Below, one piece after another: positions 21,574 to 32,533 of a stretch of 64,000 nt of DNA. A program made the translations under genes and the position numbers. The stretch comes from Phytophthora colocasiae (lineage: Eukaryota; Oomycota; Peronosporomycetes; Peronosporales; Peronosporaceae): assembly GCA_018806915.1 (NCBI GenBank), contig JAGKQI010000059.1:372001-436000 (forward strand). Direction: 5' to 3'. The notes beneath the pieces were generated by a model, which was given only the letters and a program-made list of their open reading frames with translations, ran no database searches and was not told where the DNA came from. Positions within the stretch are counted from its first letter, which is position 1. Every line of letters begins with the position of its first letter.

Positions 21574-23516
21574 ATGAAGTCTGTTCGAGAGGCAAAGAAA
21601 GCAAAGAAGGTTGCTCCGGCCCTAGCGGTGGGCGAAGTGATTGTGGACGGTTTAATTTCGCTACCATACTGTGCGGATTCTGGTGCGACGTCGTCATACA
21701 TTGCACGTCATTTTGTGGAGGAATTGAATGAACTTGGAGCAGGAGTTGCTATCCAGTCGCTACCAGAGCAGGTAGAGGTGACGGTTGCTGGAGGCGCTGT
21801 AATTGTGTGTCACGACTACGTTACGCTAGATTTGAGACTTCAGACGGTGGCTGGACCTGTACATCTGACGGAAGTGACATGCATTGTATTGGAAGGACAA
21901 GAGGATGAGTTCATCCTGGGAAACGACATGCTAGTCTCTCTGGGAATTGATGTGAATGCTCAGCTCTCTCAGTTGGCAGGCGGACGCATCATGGAGGATC
22001 ACGATCCTTTCGATGATGACGAACCTCACGCAGTTGACCCTCGAGACGTCCACCACCTCCTCAAGGCCATGGTGACAGCAGCAGGCGAGAATGGATTTCC
22101 ACTCGAATATCTGCCGTCGATGTTGGACTTAGTGTTGGAATTCGAAGACGTGTTTAGGATTGAATTGGGAAATGATCCGCCAGCTCTAGTGGAACCGTTA
22201 CGTATCACGATTCGTGATGGAGCCCAGCCATACCGTACGCGGCCTCGGCGATACGCGCCTGCACAAAGTGATTTCCTACGGGCTCATACACAGCAATTAT
22301 TGGACATGGGTTTCATTCGCCGCAACCAACAGAGCCACTGGGCTTGTGCGGCTGTACCAGTACCAAAGTCCGGCCGGCCATCTGAATTTCGACTCACTAT
22401 CGACTACAGACCTGTGAACGCTGTTACTGTACCGATTGCTGGAACAGCGCTCTGATTTAGCTGCTGCAGCGAGGAACGTACGTGGTGTATGTGGATTTGC
22501 GAACTTCGACATGACTAACGGATTCACGCAGCTACCACTGCACCCGGACAGTCAAGAGATCATGAGTTTTGTGACGGATGATGCTGTATTTACTCCGACT
22601 CGGGTGCCTCAAGGGGCTACTGACTCAGCTCTGGCATTTTCAGAATCAGATGCAATTGGTGTTCAAAGAAGATGCTGTACAAGAAACTTTTGGTTTGGAT
22701 TGATGATCTATTGGTGTTTGCCCGTTCGCCTGCTGAGTTTTTGAGTGCTCTACGTGAATTCTTCGAGTGTGTCCGAGCTTCACGTTTGAAACTCAGTGTG
22801 TTGAAGAGCTGCCTCTTCAAGAAAGTGACTAAGTGGTGTGGCCGGTTGTTTAGCGGCCAGGGATTGAAGCATGACCCTTCTCGTGTGAGTGCATTACAGT
22901 CACTCCCATTGCCAGTGACAGCCGCCGACCTACAGCAGTTCTTATGCGCGGCAGGATGGCTGCGCGACTCTATCATGGACTACGGCCGCGTTATGCAGCC
23001 ATTACATGTCATGATGGAGGCTGCACTAAAGCAAGTAGGCCGCACCAAGCGACTCGCAGCTGGATGCACATTGACCTGGTCTGTGGAAGAACAAGCGGCG
23101 TTTGAGAATGCCCGCCTCCTGTTGTCGACTTCTCAATTGCTGTACTACCCCGATGACTCAGCCGACATCTGCGTCTTTAGTGATGCGTCTGAACGTGGTT
23201 TGGGGACTGGTAGTTTCGCAGGTTCGCAATTGGATGGACAGTCTGCCGGTGGTAGAACAGCATCATGAACTACTATTGTGCAAGAGTGGTGTCTTCAGCG
23301 ACACTGAGCAGAGGTGGAGTATCATTGAAAAGGAAGCCTATCCGATTATTTACGCCGCCCGCAATCTCGGTTATCTACTTGTTCGACGTGGTGGTTTTCG
23401 ATTATTCTGTGACCACAAGAACCTGGTCTTTGTGTTCGCGCCGGACAAGGAGGTTAAGCGTCACGTGCGGGGGAAGCTCAACGCTGGGCTCTCTCGCTGA
23501 CTGGTCTAGCATTTGA
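21574..23516 (+). pseudogene. Element 1 protease, reverse transcriptase and RNase H, frameshifted
   Basis: 21574-22455 encodes the aspartic protease (CADSGATSSYI, then ILGNDML) and the start of RT (FIRRNQQSHWACAAVPVPK, RLTIDYRPVN). The frame breaks near 22440 and 22650. RT palm residues continue as FANFDMTNGFTQLPLHPD and as WIDDLLVFARS (about 22697), where IDD replaces the usual V/MDD. RNase H starts at CVFSDASERG (about 23170) and breaks again near 23230. The frames overlap and few true stop codons interrupt them, so the damage is mainly small indels. Confidence 0.85.
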
Positions 23517-23530
23517 TGTTGAACATATAG

Positions 23531-24898
23531 ATGGATCGGACAATCTCTGCGGCAGATCTACTTTCCCGTTGGGGTCTTCCAGAAGAGGTGGGAGTTCGCG
23601 TACAATGTAAGTTCATTACGAGGAGTCAAGCACGTGAACTGGGGAAAGATGCTGGATCTGGATCAGATGCTTCTATGATGCAACCAGTGCACGATGAGTC
23701 TGCTGAGACTGAAACAGAACATGATGAGACTGATGACGCTGCACAAGGAGAAGGAGATGTACAGCGGCTTCACATGCTTCATGAAGACTTTGAATTTCCC
23801 TCGCTAGATGTCATTAGTGCTGCTCAGCGTAAACATTCTCGCAACGCCCCGCCAGAGGCGCAACGGCAGGAGGATGGAACATTGCTCGTGGATGGTCGTA
23901 TCTGGATTCCTACTGAAGATAGTGCTTTACTACAACGTGTCTTCGTGGTGAGCCACTGTGGCGTGCAAGGCCATCGCGGGTTAGACCCGATGGTGTTGAC
24001 AATTGAGGAAGTGTTCTGGATTAACGGATTGGCTAGACTGTGTCGCCAATTCCTTAGCCGCTGCCTGCTATGCAAGCACGTCAAGGGTGGTAACATCATT
24101 ACGCGGCCATGGGGGCCTACATACGATCCTGTGCAGCCCAACGAGCTTTTGCATTGGGACTTTCTCTCAATGGGCGAGAACGCAGGCCAGTGCAAGTACG
24201 TGTTAGTTCTGAAAGATGGGCTATCGCATTATTGCGAGTTAGTGGCATGCGATTCGCCAACTAGCACTGTTGCGGCAACAGCTCTTGTGGATTGGTGGAA
24301 GCGGTTCGGAGCACCATCGATGCTGATCTCTGACCAAGGTAGCCACTTTAAAAACAGCGTTATCAGCCAGCTCTGCAAGCAGTTGCAGGTGCAACAGGAG
24401 CTCGTTGTGGCTTACTCGCCATGGATCAATGGAACAGTCGAAAGGCTCAATCGCGACATACTGCAAGTTATGCGCGTCTTGTTGATGGAACTCAAGCTGG
24501 ACACCCGCGAGTGGACTTACGTGCTTCCATTAGTCCAGGGAAACCTGAACCATACGCCCGTGGCTTCACTTGGTGGTCGATCGCCCGCAGAATTGTTTAC
24601 TGGGCTTCCTCGACCCTCTCCGTTTGAGCCTATTGTTGTCGAGATAAATGGCAAGCCAGTGGTGCTATCGGATGGCTTTGAGCTTCCAGAAGATCGTCTG
24701 ACTCGTCTTCGAACGGCGTTAGCTGCAATGCACCGCGAAGTAGTGGACGAACGCGAGAAGCGTCGACTACAGAACATGCGAGGGCGAAGGGGTCGCCTTG
24801 CAATTTCTCCATTGGCGATTTCGTTTTATGGTCGCGAATTGACCAGCGCCTGGCTGCTGACAAGCTATTGGCACGATGGGTTGGTCCTTTTGAGGTAA
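23531..24898 (+). CDS. Element 1 integrase region
   Basis: A long open frame of 455 aa. It holds the HHCC zinc-binding region (VSHCGVQGHRG ... CLLCKHVKGG) and the catalytic DDE core: D in LHWDFLSMG, D in LISDQGSHF and E in INGTVERLNRD. An acidic linker with many Glu/Asp residues lies between the end of RNase H and the zinc domain. The frame is lost near 24860, just before the C-terminal GPFEV motif, which continues in the next feature. Confidence 0.88.
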   Translation: MDRTISAADLLSRWGLPEEVGVRVQCKFITRSQARELGKDAGSGSDASMMQPVHDESAETETEHDETDDAAQGEGDVQRLHMLHEDFEFPSLDVISAAQRKHSRNAPPEAQRQEDGTLLVDGRIWIPTEDSALLQRVFVVSHCGVQGHRGLDPMVLTIEEVFWINGLARLCRQFLSRCLLCKHVKGGNIITRPWGPTYDPVQPNELLHWDFLSMGENAGQCKYVLVLKDGLSHYCELVACDSPTSTVAATALVDWWKRFGAPSMLISDQGSHFKNSVISQLCKQLQVQQELVVAYSPWINGTVERLNRDILQVMRVLLMELKLDTREWTYVLPLVQGNLNHTPVASLGGRSPAELFTGLPRPSPFEPIVVEINGKPVVLSDGFELPEDRLTRLRTALAAMHREVVDEREKRRLQNMRGRRGRLAISPLAISFYGRELTSAWLLTSYWHDGLVLLR

Positions 24899-25254
24899 TC
24901 GACGCTCGCCCACATTCATTCGTCATCCGTCATCTGGTGACTAACCAGAACTTCGAAGTCCACGGTTCCCGTCTCAAGTTCTACAGCGACAAGTACCTGG
25001 ACGTTAATGAGGAGTTAATTGCGCATGTCGGCAACCAAGGGATGCTTCTTGGGGTAGGGTCCTTCAAAGGACATCGCAAGGAGCGTGGTAACTGGCAGTT
25101 GTTAGTGTCATGGGTTGGGCTACAAGAGGAAGAGGACTCGTGGGAGTCGATGATTGAGATGAATGACCAAGTTCCGGCCAAGGTGGCGCAGTACGTTCTC
25201 GCGGCTGATGCAGCTGCACTATCGACTGCCTACAAGGGGATTACTCGTGCCTAG
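24868..25254 (+). CDS. Element 1 integrase C-terminus with chromodomain
   Basis: 128 aa in a shifted frame: GPFEVIDARPHSFVIRHL is the usual gypsy integrase C-terminal GPF/Y module. It is followed by a chromodomain-like region with WQLLVSWVGL and DSWESMIEM. Such domains steer chromovirus integration to particular chromatin. It ends 69 nt before the 3' LTR. Confidence 0.8.
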   Translation: MARWVGPFEVIDARPHSFVIRHLVTNQNFEVHGSRLKFYSDKYLDVNEELIAHVGNQGMLLGVGSFKGHRKERGNWQLLVSWVGLQEEEDSWESMIEMNDQVPAKVAQYVLAADAAALSTAYKGITRA

Positions 25255-25323
25255 CTTTTGACGACAAAGAGGCCTACACGTATGCATTTGGATTGGACAA
25301 GCTTTAGAGTCCTTGGAGGGTAG

Positions 25324-25663
25324 TGTGGTGATATTCAGGACTCTGACTACATGGATGAACTCTGGCAGCAGATCCCCTTTGGTTTCCGTGGTGTGGGAGA
25401 CGCACGATGCTTGGAGGAGGCTTACTCATGAGCACTGGACAGCATTTACTGGAACATGAACGGCAGGACGTTAGGTGTAGTAGAAACTACATCTATGCTA
25501 TGGACAAGCAGTAGAGTTTAGATCTTGGGATAGTCAATGGAGGAAACCCTCCATGAGCAGCTAGCGAAGGACTCTGAAGAGCTTAACTGATCAATACTCA
25601 CTTTTGCATTTACCTGCAAGCAAGCAACGCAGTACAAGTACTTCGCAAGCGCGACACGGCACA
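25324..25663 (+). repeat. 3' LTR of element 1
   Basis: A 340-bp copy of 20265-20603 ending CGGCACA, directly followed by the duplicated TCATC and then NOX-A coding sequence. Confidence 0.95.
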
Positions 25664-25668
25664 TCATC
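25664..25668. repeat. Right target-site duplication of element 1
   Basis: TCATC, matching 20260-20264. Removing one copy and the element restores continuity with NOX-B. Confidence 0.93.
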
Positions 25669-26402
25669 ATTCCAAGGAATCGGTGGCAATTTTCATGAAG
25701 AAACCTAAGGGATTCAGCAAGAGACAACGGTTTCTACCTGGAATGTATGTGTACGTGAACGTTCCTGCCATTTCCAAGTTCGAATGGCATCCGTTCACTA
25801 TTTCCTCAGCTCCAGAAGACAAATTCATCAGTCTACACATCCAACGAGCAGGGGATTGGACTGGAGCGCTTTATAACCAACTGGAGCAGCTCCACAAGCA
25901 GCACGAGCTATCACGAATTGAAAACCAGGGAATCCTCATGTCATCTCCATATCCTACAGTTTTCCTTGACGGACCAATTGGATCACCAGCTCAAGACTAT
26001 TCCAGATACAGAGAAGTCGTTCTGATCGGAGCTGGCATTGGCGTCACTCCATTCGCGTCGATCCTTCGCAGTATCATGCACCAGTGGGAATCATTCCGAT
26101 GTCCTCAATGTAGCCACGTTCGCTTTCCACCGAGTTTCCAGCTGCGGAAGATCTACTTTTACTGGGTCACACGGGAACAGGAATCGCTCACTTGGTTTAC
26201 CAACACTATGAACCAATTGAGTGAGATGGACACGGAGAACCGACTGGAGATCCACAATTTCTACTCTTCGGTCAAGAATGACGCCGTCATCGCCCCACTA
26301 CAAGCTCTGCAGCAGTTAATCCACAATAGCGAAGGTCAAGACATCATTTCTGGACTCCACACGAAGCAGCGAACTCATTTCGGACGTCCAGACTGGCAGG
26401 CA

Positions 26403-26407
26403 GAACT
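26403..26407. repeat. Left target-site duplication of element 2 (GAACT)
   Basis: GAACT precedes the left LTR and recurs at 33045-33049. NOX-B has one copy in the equivalent AELT codons. Confidence 0.92.
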
Positions 26408-26916
26408 TGTAACACAGTAGGCGCGCGGGGGCGAGGAAGCGGAGGCCGGACTTGGACGGCGGAGCGAAGACCCAGGGAGGCGTGACCAGTTGGTGGGCCA
26501 CTGAGAGGTTGTTGGTAAATTGAAAAGTGAATTGAAATGAGGAAGGCTCTTACGGTCCTAAGCTAACTGGTGGCTCACAGAGCTCTCTCAAAAATCCAGT
26601 AGAATGTATCCTAGAGCCTATCTTTTCCTATCTTCTGATTTGGCTATCTACCAATGATTTTCCTATAAACTTCCACGTAGCAATGTTGACTTGACTCCTG
26701 GGCGTCCCATAATCAAGCTTCGAGAACCTTCTCGAATTTCAGCCAATGAGACTCTCTCAATGTCTCAGCTGAATGGCGTAAACCACAATGGCATAATACC
26801 AGAATCTAGTTTTAGCCAATCACAAAGTGGGTACATGTAGAGATATGTAGATTGCACTACAGTGCATCAACTTGCACTTCAATGCCGACGAGTGCTATCG
26901 ACAGCATTCCGTCACA
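26408..26916 (-). repeat. Left (3') LTR of element 2
   Basis: On the plus strand it starts TGTAACACAG and ends CCGTCACA. It matches 32534-33044 apart from a T-run and a G-run length difference. Confidence 0.94.
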
Positions 26917-26999
26917 TGACCTCCCCTTCGAGAAAGAGCCTCCCCTAGAAAGGATTCTCTCTCTTCTTGGACTTCCAATAGAGGTCGATGAGACCAGGG

Positions 27000-27445
27000 A
27001 TCTGTTTCAGATTCTCAACAGGTTCCCATGTGGCCTCCTTCTTGGTCTCGCCTAACCACCAAACCTTGTACTGCGGCTTCCTTGTACTTACGGTGGTTAA
27101 TCACGGCTTCGACCAGTTGCCCTTCAGTTCCATCGGCTAACACAACCTTGTTCACCTTTGCCTGCGCTTCGGGTCCTTGCGGTACGGCTTCAACAGTGAT
27201 GTATGGAAAATTGGATGCAACTTCAGGTTCTTCGATAATCCCAACTCATACGAGTCTCGAGATACCTTCTTCTGGACCGGGAATGGTCCAATGAACCTCA
27301 GAGCTAACTTCTTCGACTGTGCGTACCCCTTATGACGGATATCCAAATTCTTCCCATCTAGTAGCACCATGTCGCCAATTTTGAAGTCTTGGACAAGTCT
27401 GTTCCTGTCGTAATAATGCTTCATGCGCTCCTGTGCTTCACTCAT
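27000..27445 (-). pseudogene. Element 2 integrase C-terminus and chromodomain, frameshifted
   Basis: 27445-27152 encodes the GPFPVQKK / LHPIFHTSLLKPY module of gypsy integrases. Beyond it, on the minus strand around 27130-27000, a chromodomain can be read only by changing frame: EAVINHRKYK and then KVWWLGETKKEATWEPVENL, the aromatic-cage WEP signature. The stop and shift lie near 27070. Confidence 0.78.
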
Positions 27446-27513
27446 ACGGTCTTGCGCGACCTTGAGGAAGGCTTCCTGTCAGATGGAAACTCTTTGCTGC
27501 TTTCTCCAACTTC

Positions 27514-28139
27514 TTAAACTCCGGATCTGCCGCGATATCGTCGGGCATATATGGAGATATATCCTAGATCCGCTTCAAATGGTGACATGCCAATCGTAGC
27601 ATGCAATCGCCGATTATAGGCGAACTCTGCCAAATGAAGAAACTCATCCCAATCATTCTGGGCTGGGTTGATAACACCTCGAAGATAATCTCCGATAAAA
27701 CGGTTTGTACGTTCCGTTTGTCCATCCGTCTGCGGCCTAAATGCCGATGACAGGTTATGCTGCGTTCCCATAGCAGTGATAACAGCCTACCAAAACTTAG
27801 ACGTAAATTTGGAGTCACGATCCAGACACAATCGTCTTCGGAAGGCCATGATCTCTTACATAACTCTTCATGAAAACATTCGCAATATCCTCTGCGCTGT
27901 CTGTCGTCTGCGTAGCAATAAACTTTGCACGCTTGGTCAATCGATCCACAATGACCATGATGGCATTCAAACCATCCCTTGCTGGGAGGTAGAGACACAA
28001 TGAAATCCATTGAAATGTCGACCCATCTACCTCGTGGTATCTCCAGCGGTTGAAGTAATCCGGGAGGCTTCACCTGCCTCGCTTTGTTGCGCTGACACAT
28101 TTCACAAGTGTTCACATAGCGCTGAATATACTTCATCAT
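27514..28139 (-). pseudogene. Element 2 integrase core, frameshifted
   Basis: The minus-strand frames contain CEMCQRNKA (end of the HHCC zinc domain), then WVDISMDFIVSLP (first catalytic Asp), a region of mixed frames around 27990-27770, and FRPQTDGQTERTNRFI (catalytic Glu). At least two frame changes are needed to read the core through. Confidence 0.83.
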
Positions 28140-28314
28140 CTTCGGCCAATAGTACTTCTCACGTACTGCGACATAGGTCTTGTAATACCCTGGGTGGCCT
28201 GCCGTTACTGCATCGTGGTTCTCACAAATGACTCGATTCTTCAGATCTTCGTCATCGGAATGTACAATCTAGGACTCTCATCTTCACGCGTCTGATAATA
28301 CAGCACGCCATGAT

Positions 28315-29865
28315 CTAGCGGTAATGCGGAACCTTGTCTCCAAGCTGTAGCTTCTTGACAAGTCCTTGCAAGTCCTTGTTCCACGAGTACATCTTCACTG
28401 CGGATTGTGCCACGGTCATATTGTTCTCGACCATGGTAGCCACAATTTCACGGTTTTGAGCCGTATCAAGAAGTTCCTTCAGGCTCACTTGCGCTGCCTT
28501 ATGCTCGAACTCAGGATTTCTCGACATCGCATCTGCGACTACATTCGTCTCTCCTGGAATCCACTTGAACAGAGGCTGAAACTCCGCAAGTTCGTTGAAC
28601 CACCGCGCAATGCGTCGATTCGTCGTCTTCTGCGTGAGAATCATCTCAATGCTCTTGTGATCTGTTTCCACCAGGAATGGCTTGTCGAGAAGATACACGC
28701 GCCATGTCTTCAACGCATGCATAATAGCGAGTAGTTCCTGTTCTCGAACTGTATAATTCAGTTCTGCTGGCTTCATCTTTCTGCCCGTATAGGCTATTGG
28801 ATGTTCCAACCCTCCCTCCTTTTGAAATAAGACCCCCCCAATTGCGAAATTTGAGGCGTCCATCCGAATTCCGAAAGGTTTGGAGAAATCAGGAAGACTG
28901 AGAACCGGAGGTGATGACAAGCGCTTCTTAAGCTCGTCAAAACAGTGTAATTGGTTCTCATCGAGTTCGATAGCATCACGAGAACGTTTTCCCTTGATAC
29001 ATTCATGCAAAGGACCTGCAAACTGCGCGAAATCCTTGCAAAATCTCGAAACGTAAACCGTTGTCCCCAGGAAGCTCTCCATTTGCTTCTTGGTCTTGAG
29101 GACTGGCCACTCGGCGATAATCTTCACCTTATCTGGGTCCATACGAACGCCCTTGCGTCCGACGAAGTCGCCTAAGCATGGAATCTCATCCACGCAAAAT
29201 TGGCATTTGGACAGTTTGATGTAGAGCTTCTGCTCTTCACATCGCTTCAATACCCTGTCCAGTGCTGCGATGTGGTCGTTCACATCTTCACCCTTCGTGT
29301 ATACGTAGATATCATCGAAGTAAATCTTCGCCACATCACTCAAATCCATGAAAACCTTTTGCAGCAGTCGATTAAAGGTTCCTGGGCTACCACTGAGCCC
29401 CATGGGTGTGACGAGATATTCAAATAGACCATCTGGGGTCGAGAAAGCAGTGAAAGGTATATCTGCTTCTCGTAACTTCACTTAATAACCCCAAAGTAAG
29501 TCCATGCACGAATACCAATAGCTACCGGCCATCGCATCAAAGGTATCTTCCTTGCGAGGCAAAGGAATAGCTGGTAAAATCGTCGCCAAGTTCAATAGAC
29601 GATAATCGTGCACAATACGCCATCCGACTGGTTTCTTCACACAGAAAGTCGGTGCACAAAACGCTGACGTACTTGGTCGAATGATGCCAGCCTGAACCAT
29701 CTCTTTGGTCCATTCCTGAATCGTTTTTCTCTGATCAGGACTTTGGCGCCATGGTTTGACCGAAATCGGTTGAGTACCGGAGTTTGAGCAAAATCTCGTG
29801 CTCAATTCCTTCCCGTACTGGCGGTGTCTCATTCGGAAGTTCCGTACGGAAAACCGTATCCGCAT
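28315..29865 (-). CDS. Element 2 reverse transcriptase and RNase H
   Basis: 29865-29482 holds the RT fingers (GIIRPSTSAFCAPTFCVKK, RIVHDYRLLN). A stop or shift at 29482 separates it from 29481-28315, a clean 388-aa frame with GLSGSPGTFNRLLQ, the catalytic YFDDIYVY motif, and RNase H from MDASNFAIGGVLFQ through REQELLAIMHALKTW and TDHKSIEMIL. These residues are intact, so this block is the best-preserved enzymatic part of either element. Confidence 0.88.
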
Positions 29866-29899
29866 ACTTCAGTAGCGTCTCATACGCCGGATTATCCTT

Positions 29900-30650
29900 G
29901 AGAGCGTCCCATCCTTGACTCTTGAAGCGTTCAGCCTTCTCCGAATCATGCCGGATTGATGACAAACACTGCCTCAATATCCTTGTCCCTACGCAACATC
30001 TGCTGGAACTGTTTGGACGAAATAATCTTCGTTCGCCCAAACTGGCCGTTGTGGCCATGCTGCCGATAGTAATTGAAGATCTCACGGGCCTGCGCAACTC
30101 TGGCGCGGCGTTGTCCTGCCACCCAACGGGCTGGACGAGTCTTCGGCAGTCTCAACTTCACAGTCTGCGTGTTCTCCACCTTGATGCGAGGTGCAATCTG
30201 TCCAGTATTCCAGTCGATATCAGGGTTCTGCTCCCGCAGCCACATCATGCCCAAAACAACATCGCTTTCCTTCAGGAACAGGCATGACTTGGAATGTTCC
30301 CGTTGTCAAAAGCCACTGTAACTGCAGAGACATCTCTACAGTCCGACGTGGACGATGCACAACTTGATCATAACCGGAGATCAATCTTGCATCATGTCAC
30401 CTTCAGTGACATCCAACTCAAGCTTCTTCACCAACTCCTCAGTTACGCCATTCAGGCTACTGCCGTTGTCGATGAATATCGTGACGGGCCTCGCTTGGTC
30501 ATCCGTCTTGAATGCTCGAGCTTCAGCCTCTAGGATCGCATTCACTTCGCCCTGGTTGTACCGATTTGCTTCAGTACGTTTTGGCTGAGTCCAATCTGGA
30601 GAAATGTGTACAAACTTTCCACAGTTTCTGCACGTAGCTGTCTTTTTCAA
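29900..30650 (-). pseudogene. Element 2 nucleocapsid and protease remnants
   Basis: 30650-30381 has CRNCGKFVH with the last zinc-knuckle Cys missing, then the protease-like TIFIDNGSSLNGV. The frame then shifts; MGMMWLREQNPDIDW (30254 onward) is the usual gypsy segment after the protease. A basic spacer follows up to the RT. Confidence 0.7.
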
Positions 30651-30703
30651 TCATCCGCTCTTGCCTTTCTTCTTGTCGGAGCTCTTTGAATTTCTGCTTC
30701 GAC

Positions 30704-31757
30704 TTAGACGCATCGATGCCCTGAGCTTGATGATCCTTGCGAACCCTTTGCAGGAGCTCTAGGGGGTTTTCCCGAGTAGTGCGCAAACTCAAAATTCGAC
30801 GCAATCTCAATGGCATCTTGCAGTGTTGAAGGACTCTCTTCCTTGATCTTCCTCGCTGTCTCCTCTCGCAAACCGTTCTGAAAGAAGAAACGCTTCTCCA
30901 ACTCGCTGATAGACAACTCTGTCTGTGATAGCAAGTCTTGAAACTTGGAGACGTAATCATGGATGGTCTCATTCTGTTTGAGACAGAAACATCCTCTCGC
31001 GAAGATCATATTCGAAGTCCTTCGGCCTGAAACGAGTGCGAAGTCTTCCCTTGAAGAGCGACCGCGCGCATGTGGGCTGTACGTTCGTACCCTCACACTC
31101 TGCGATAAACGCGCGATACCAATTCAGCACTGACTTGCCTAAGTTGCTGGAGATCATCGTCACAAAATCCGATGTATCTGCCTCCATCAACCCGCGTCTG
31201 CTTGCGTAATACTGCTCGGTGGCGAAGATCCATAACTCAATATCTTCGCCGTATTTGCCTTCATACATAGGCGGATCCTTCTTTCTTTGCTCACCCCTGG
31301 ACGCAACTAGATATTCGAATCTTGCGTTGGCCTGCTGCATCTGTTCTTGCAACTGGGTTTGCATCTGGGCGCTTGGTATGACTGTTGCTGCTGCGTTAAG
31401 TAAACTAACAGCTGTTGCATCGACATCGTGTCTGGATGCTGCGCCTGCTTGTCCCGACGACGTATTCGTAGCTTGCGGTTGACCCTGTGGATCAGGAGTC
31501 GTCCTAGCCGTTGGTTGCGGTTGGCCCTGTGGATCAGGAGCCGTCCTAGCCGTTGCTTGCGGTTGGCTCTGTGGAATAGGAGCCGTCCTAGCGGTTGCCT
31601 GCGGTTGGCCCTGGTGTGAATCAGGTGCCGTCCTGGCTGTTGCCTGCGGTTGGCCCTGGAGTGAATCAGGAGCCGTCCTGGCAGTCGTTCGAGGCGTTCT
31701 ACGCGGACGCGGGTTTGGAGAGTCGCGCTCACTCGATCTACCACGTGTAGATGACAT
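30704..31757 (-). pseudogene. Element 2 gag with N-terminal tandem repeat
   Basis: 31757-30969 starts with a Ser/Arg/Pro-rich segment, then five copies of a 15-16-residue QPQATARTAPD-type repeat, then a capsid region (YEGKYGEDIELWIFATEQYY). The capsid continues in another frame from 31096 to 30704 (FFFQNGLREETARKI). The frame break near 30980 prevents a full Gag product. Confidence 0.82.
31464..31690 (-). repeat. Tandem repeat in element 2 gag
   Basis: About five 45-48-nt units, each containing GTTGGCCCTG (plus strand) or close variants and encoding a Gln-Pro-Gln-Ala-Thr-Ala-Arg-Thr core. Units differ at a few bases, and copy number is likely to vary between element copies. Confidence 0.82.
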
Positions 31758-31834
31758 TTCGAGTGGACTTTTCGTAGCACGAACTCAATCCAATAAAACC
31801 CAAAAATCCAATGAAAGAAGGAGAAAACCTTTCT

Positions 31835-32200
31835 TTAGTTACGACTACTGCTTACTTCGCGATCTAGCTTGATCGTAGTGATGTCTTCAAGATGTCCGAG
31901 CTCGACGAAAATCTCGTTAAGTAAGCCCTTGACTCTCTCTGCAACCGCGTCGTCCTCAATACGATTTGTCAGTTTCTTGAAACGACGGGTAATGCGACGA
32001 GACTTCTTGATATTCTTAAGCAGATCCTCTTGAAGCTTAGAGAACTTCTCAGCGTCGTAAGGGTAGTCGAAAAGACTCGTATCAGGAAGAGGAGCCCGTC
32101 TCACAACCTTGACAACAGGTGGTTTCGAACTGTCTGTCAAGTTGAGCTCACGACTCTTCCTTTTACGACTCTTGTTGTGGCTCGGTTTGTACCGACCCAT
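31835..32200 (-). CDS. Extra intact leader ORF of element 2
   Basis: 121 aa, placed between the 5' LTR (right side) and gag, and in the same direction. The N-terminus is strongly basic (RYKPSHNKSRKRKSRE). The rest is charged and probably helical (LQEDLLKNIKKSRRITRRF, then a leucine-spaced tail). I do not recognise a domain. Unlike gag and integrase it has no frame break. It could be an accessory nucleic-acid-binding protein or an N-terminal part of gag cut off by a shift. Confidence 0.6.
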   Translation of the reverse strand: MGRYKPSHNKSRKRKSRELNLTDSSKPPVVKVVRRAPLPDTSLFDYPYDAEKFSKLQEDLLKNIKKSRRITRRFKKLTNRIEDDAVAERVKGLLNEIFVELGHLEDITTIKLDREVSSSRN

Positions 32201-32533
32201 ACACCAAAAGAAAGGGTAAATTGGAAGCTACCGGGGAGCGATGGAAATAAAAGCTGCACTTAAGAGCGTTCCAAGCACTGAACCGGCTTCTAGTAGCGAC
32301 CAAAGAGTTACGTGCACTAGGCAGAGATATACCAACCTTTCAAAGTTGATTCCTGACCTGTGATGGGCACGAACTCTCCCAAAGACAACCCAAAAGAGAC
32401 CCCTTTAGGCCTAGCACTTCCCCAGCAATTGGCTGGTGCTAATAGCCAAGGATCTACTCGCTTCTGGCTATGCCGCCCACGAGAGACCCGACCTTGGACG
32501 ATGGAGCGAAGCTTGACCCGACAAGCGCTACTA
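32201..32533 (-). other. Element 2 untranslated leader
   Basis: About 330 nt between the 5' LTR and the leader ORF, with no open frame of note. A primer-binding site should abut 32533 on the minus strand, but I cannot match the sequence there (TAGTAGCGCTTGTC) to a known tRNA 3' end by memory. Confidence 0.5.

Larger units (their letters stand above)
20265..25663 (+). mobile_element. LTR retrotransposon, Ty3/gypsy chromovirus type (element 1)
   Basis: A 5.4-kb element with 339/340-bp LTRs starting TG and ending CA, and a 5-bp TSD. The order is gag, zinc knuckle, protease, reverse transcriptase, RNase H, integrase and chromodomain-like tail, all on the plus strand. RT before integrase makes it Ty3/gypsy. 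The LTRs differ at only three positions, so the insertion is young, yet the coding region needs at least five frame changes to read through. A purine stretch GGAGGG at 25315-25320 just before the 3' LTR is a candidate polypurine tract. No clear tRNA primer-binding site abuts the 5' LTR; TGGACCGCTG at about 20624 is 20 nt too far in. Confidence 0.95.

Noticed and set aside
26560..26575. ACGGTCCTAAG in the element 2 LTR resembles the I-CeuI target in large-subunit rRNA
   Set aside because: Only the 11-base core and a few flanking bases match, no rRNA sequence surrounds it, and it is an ordinary part of both LTRs.
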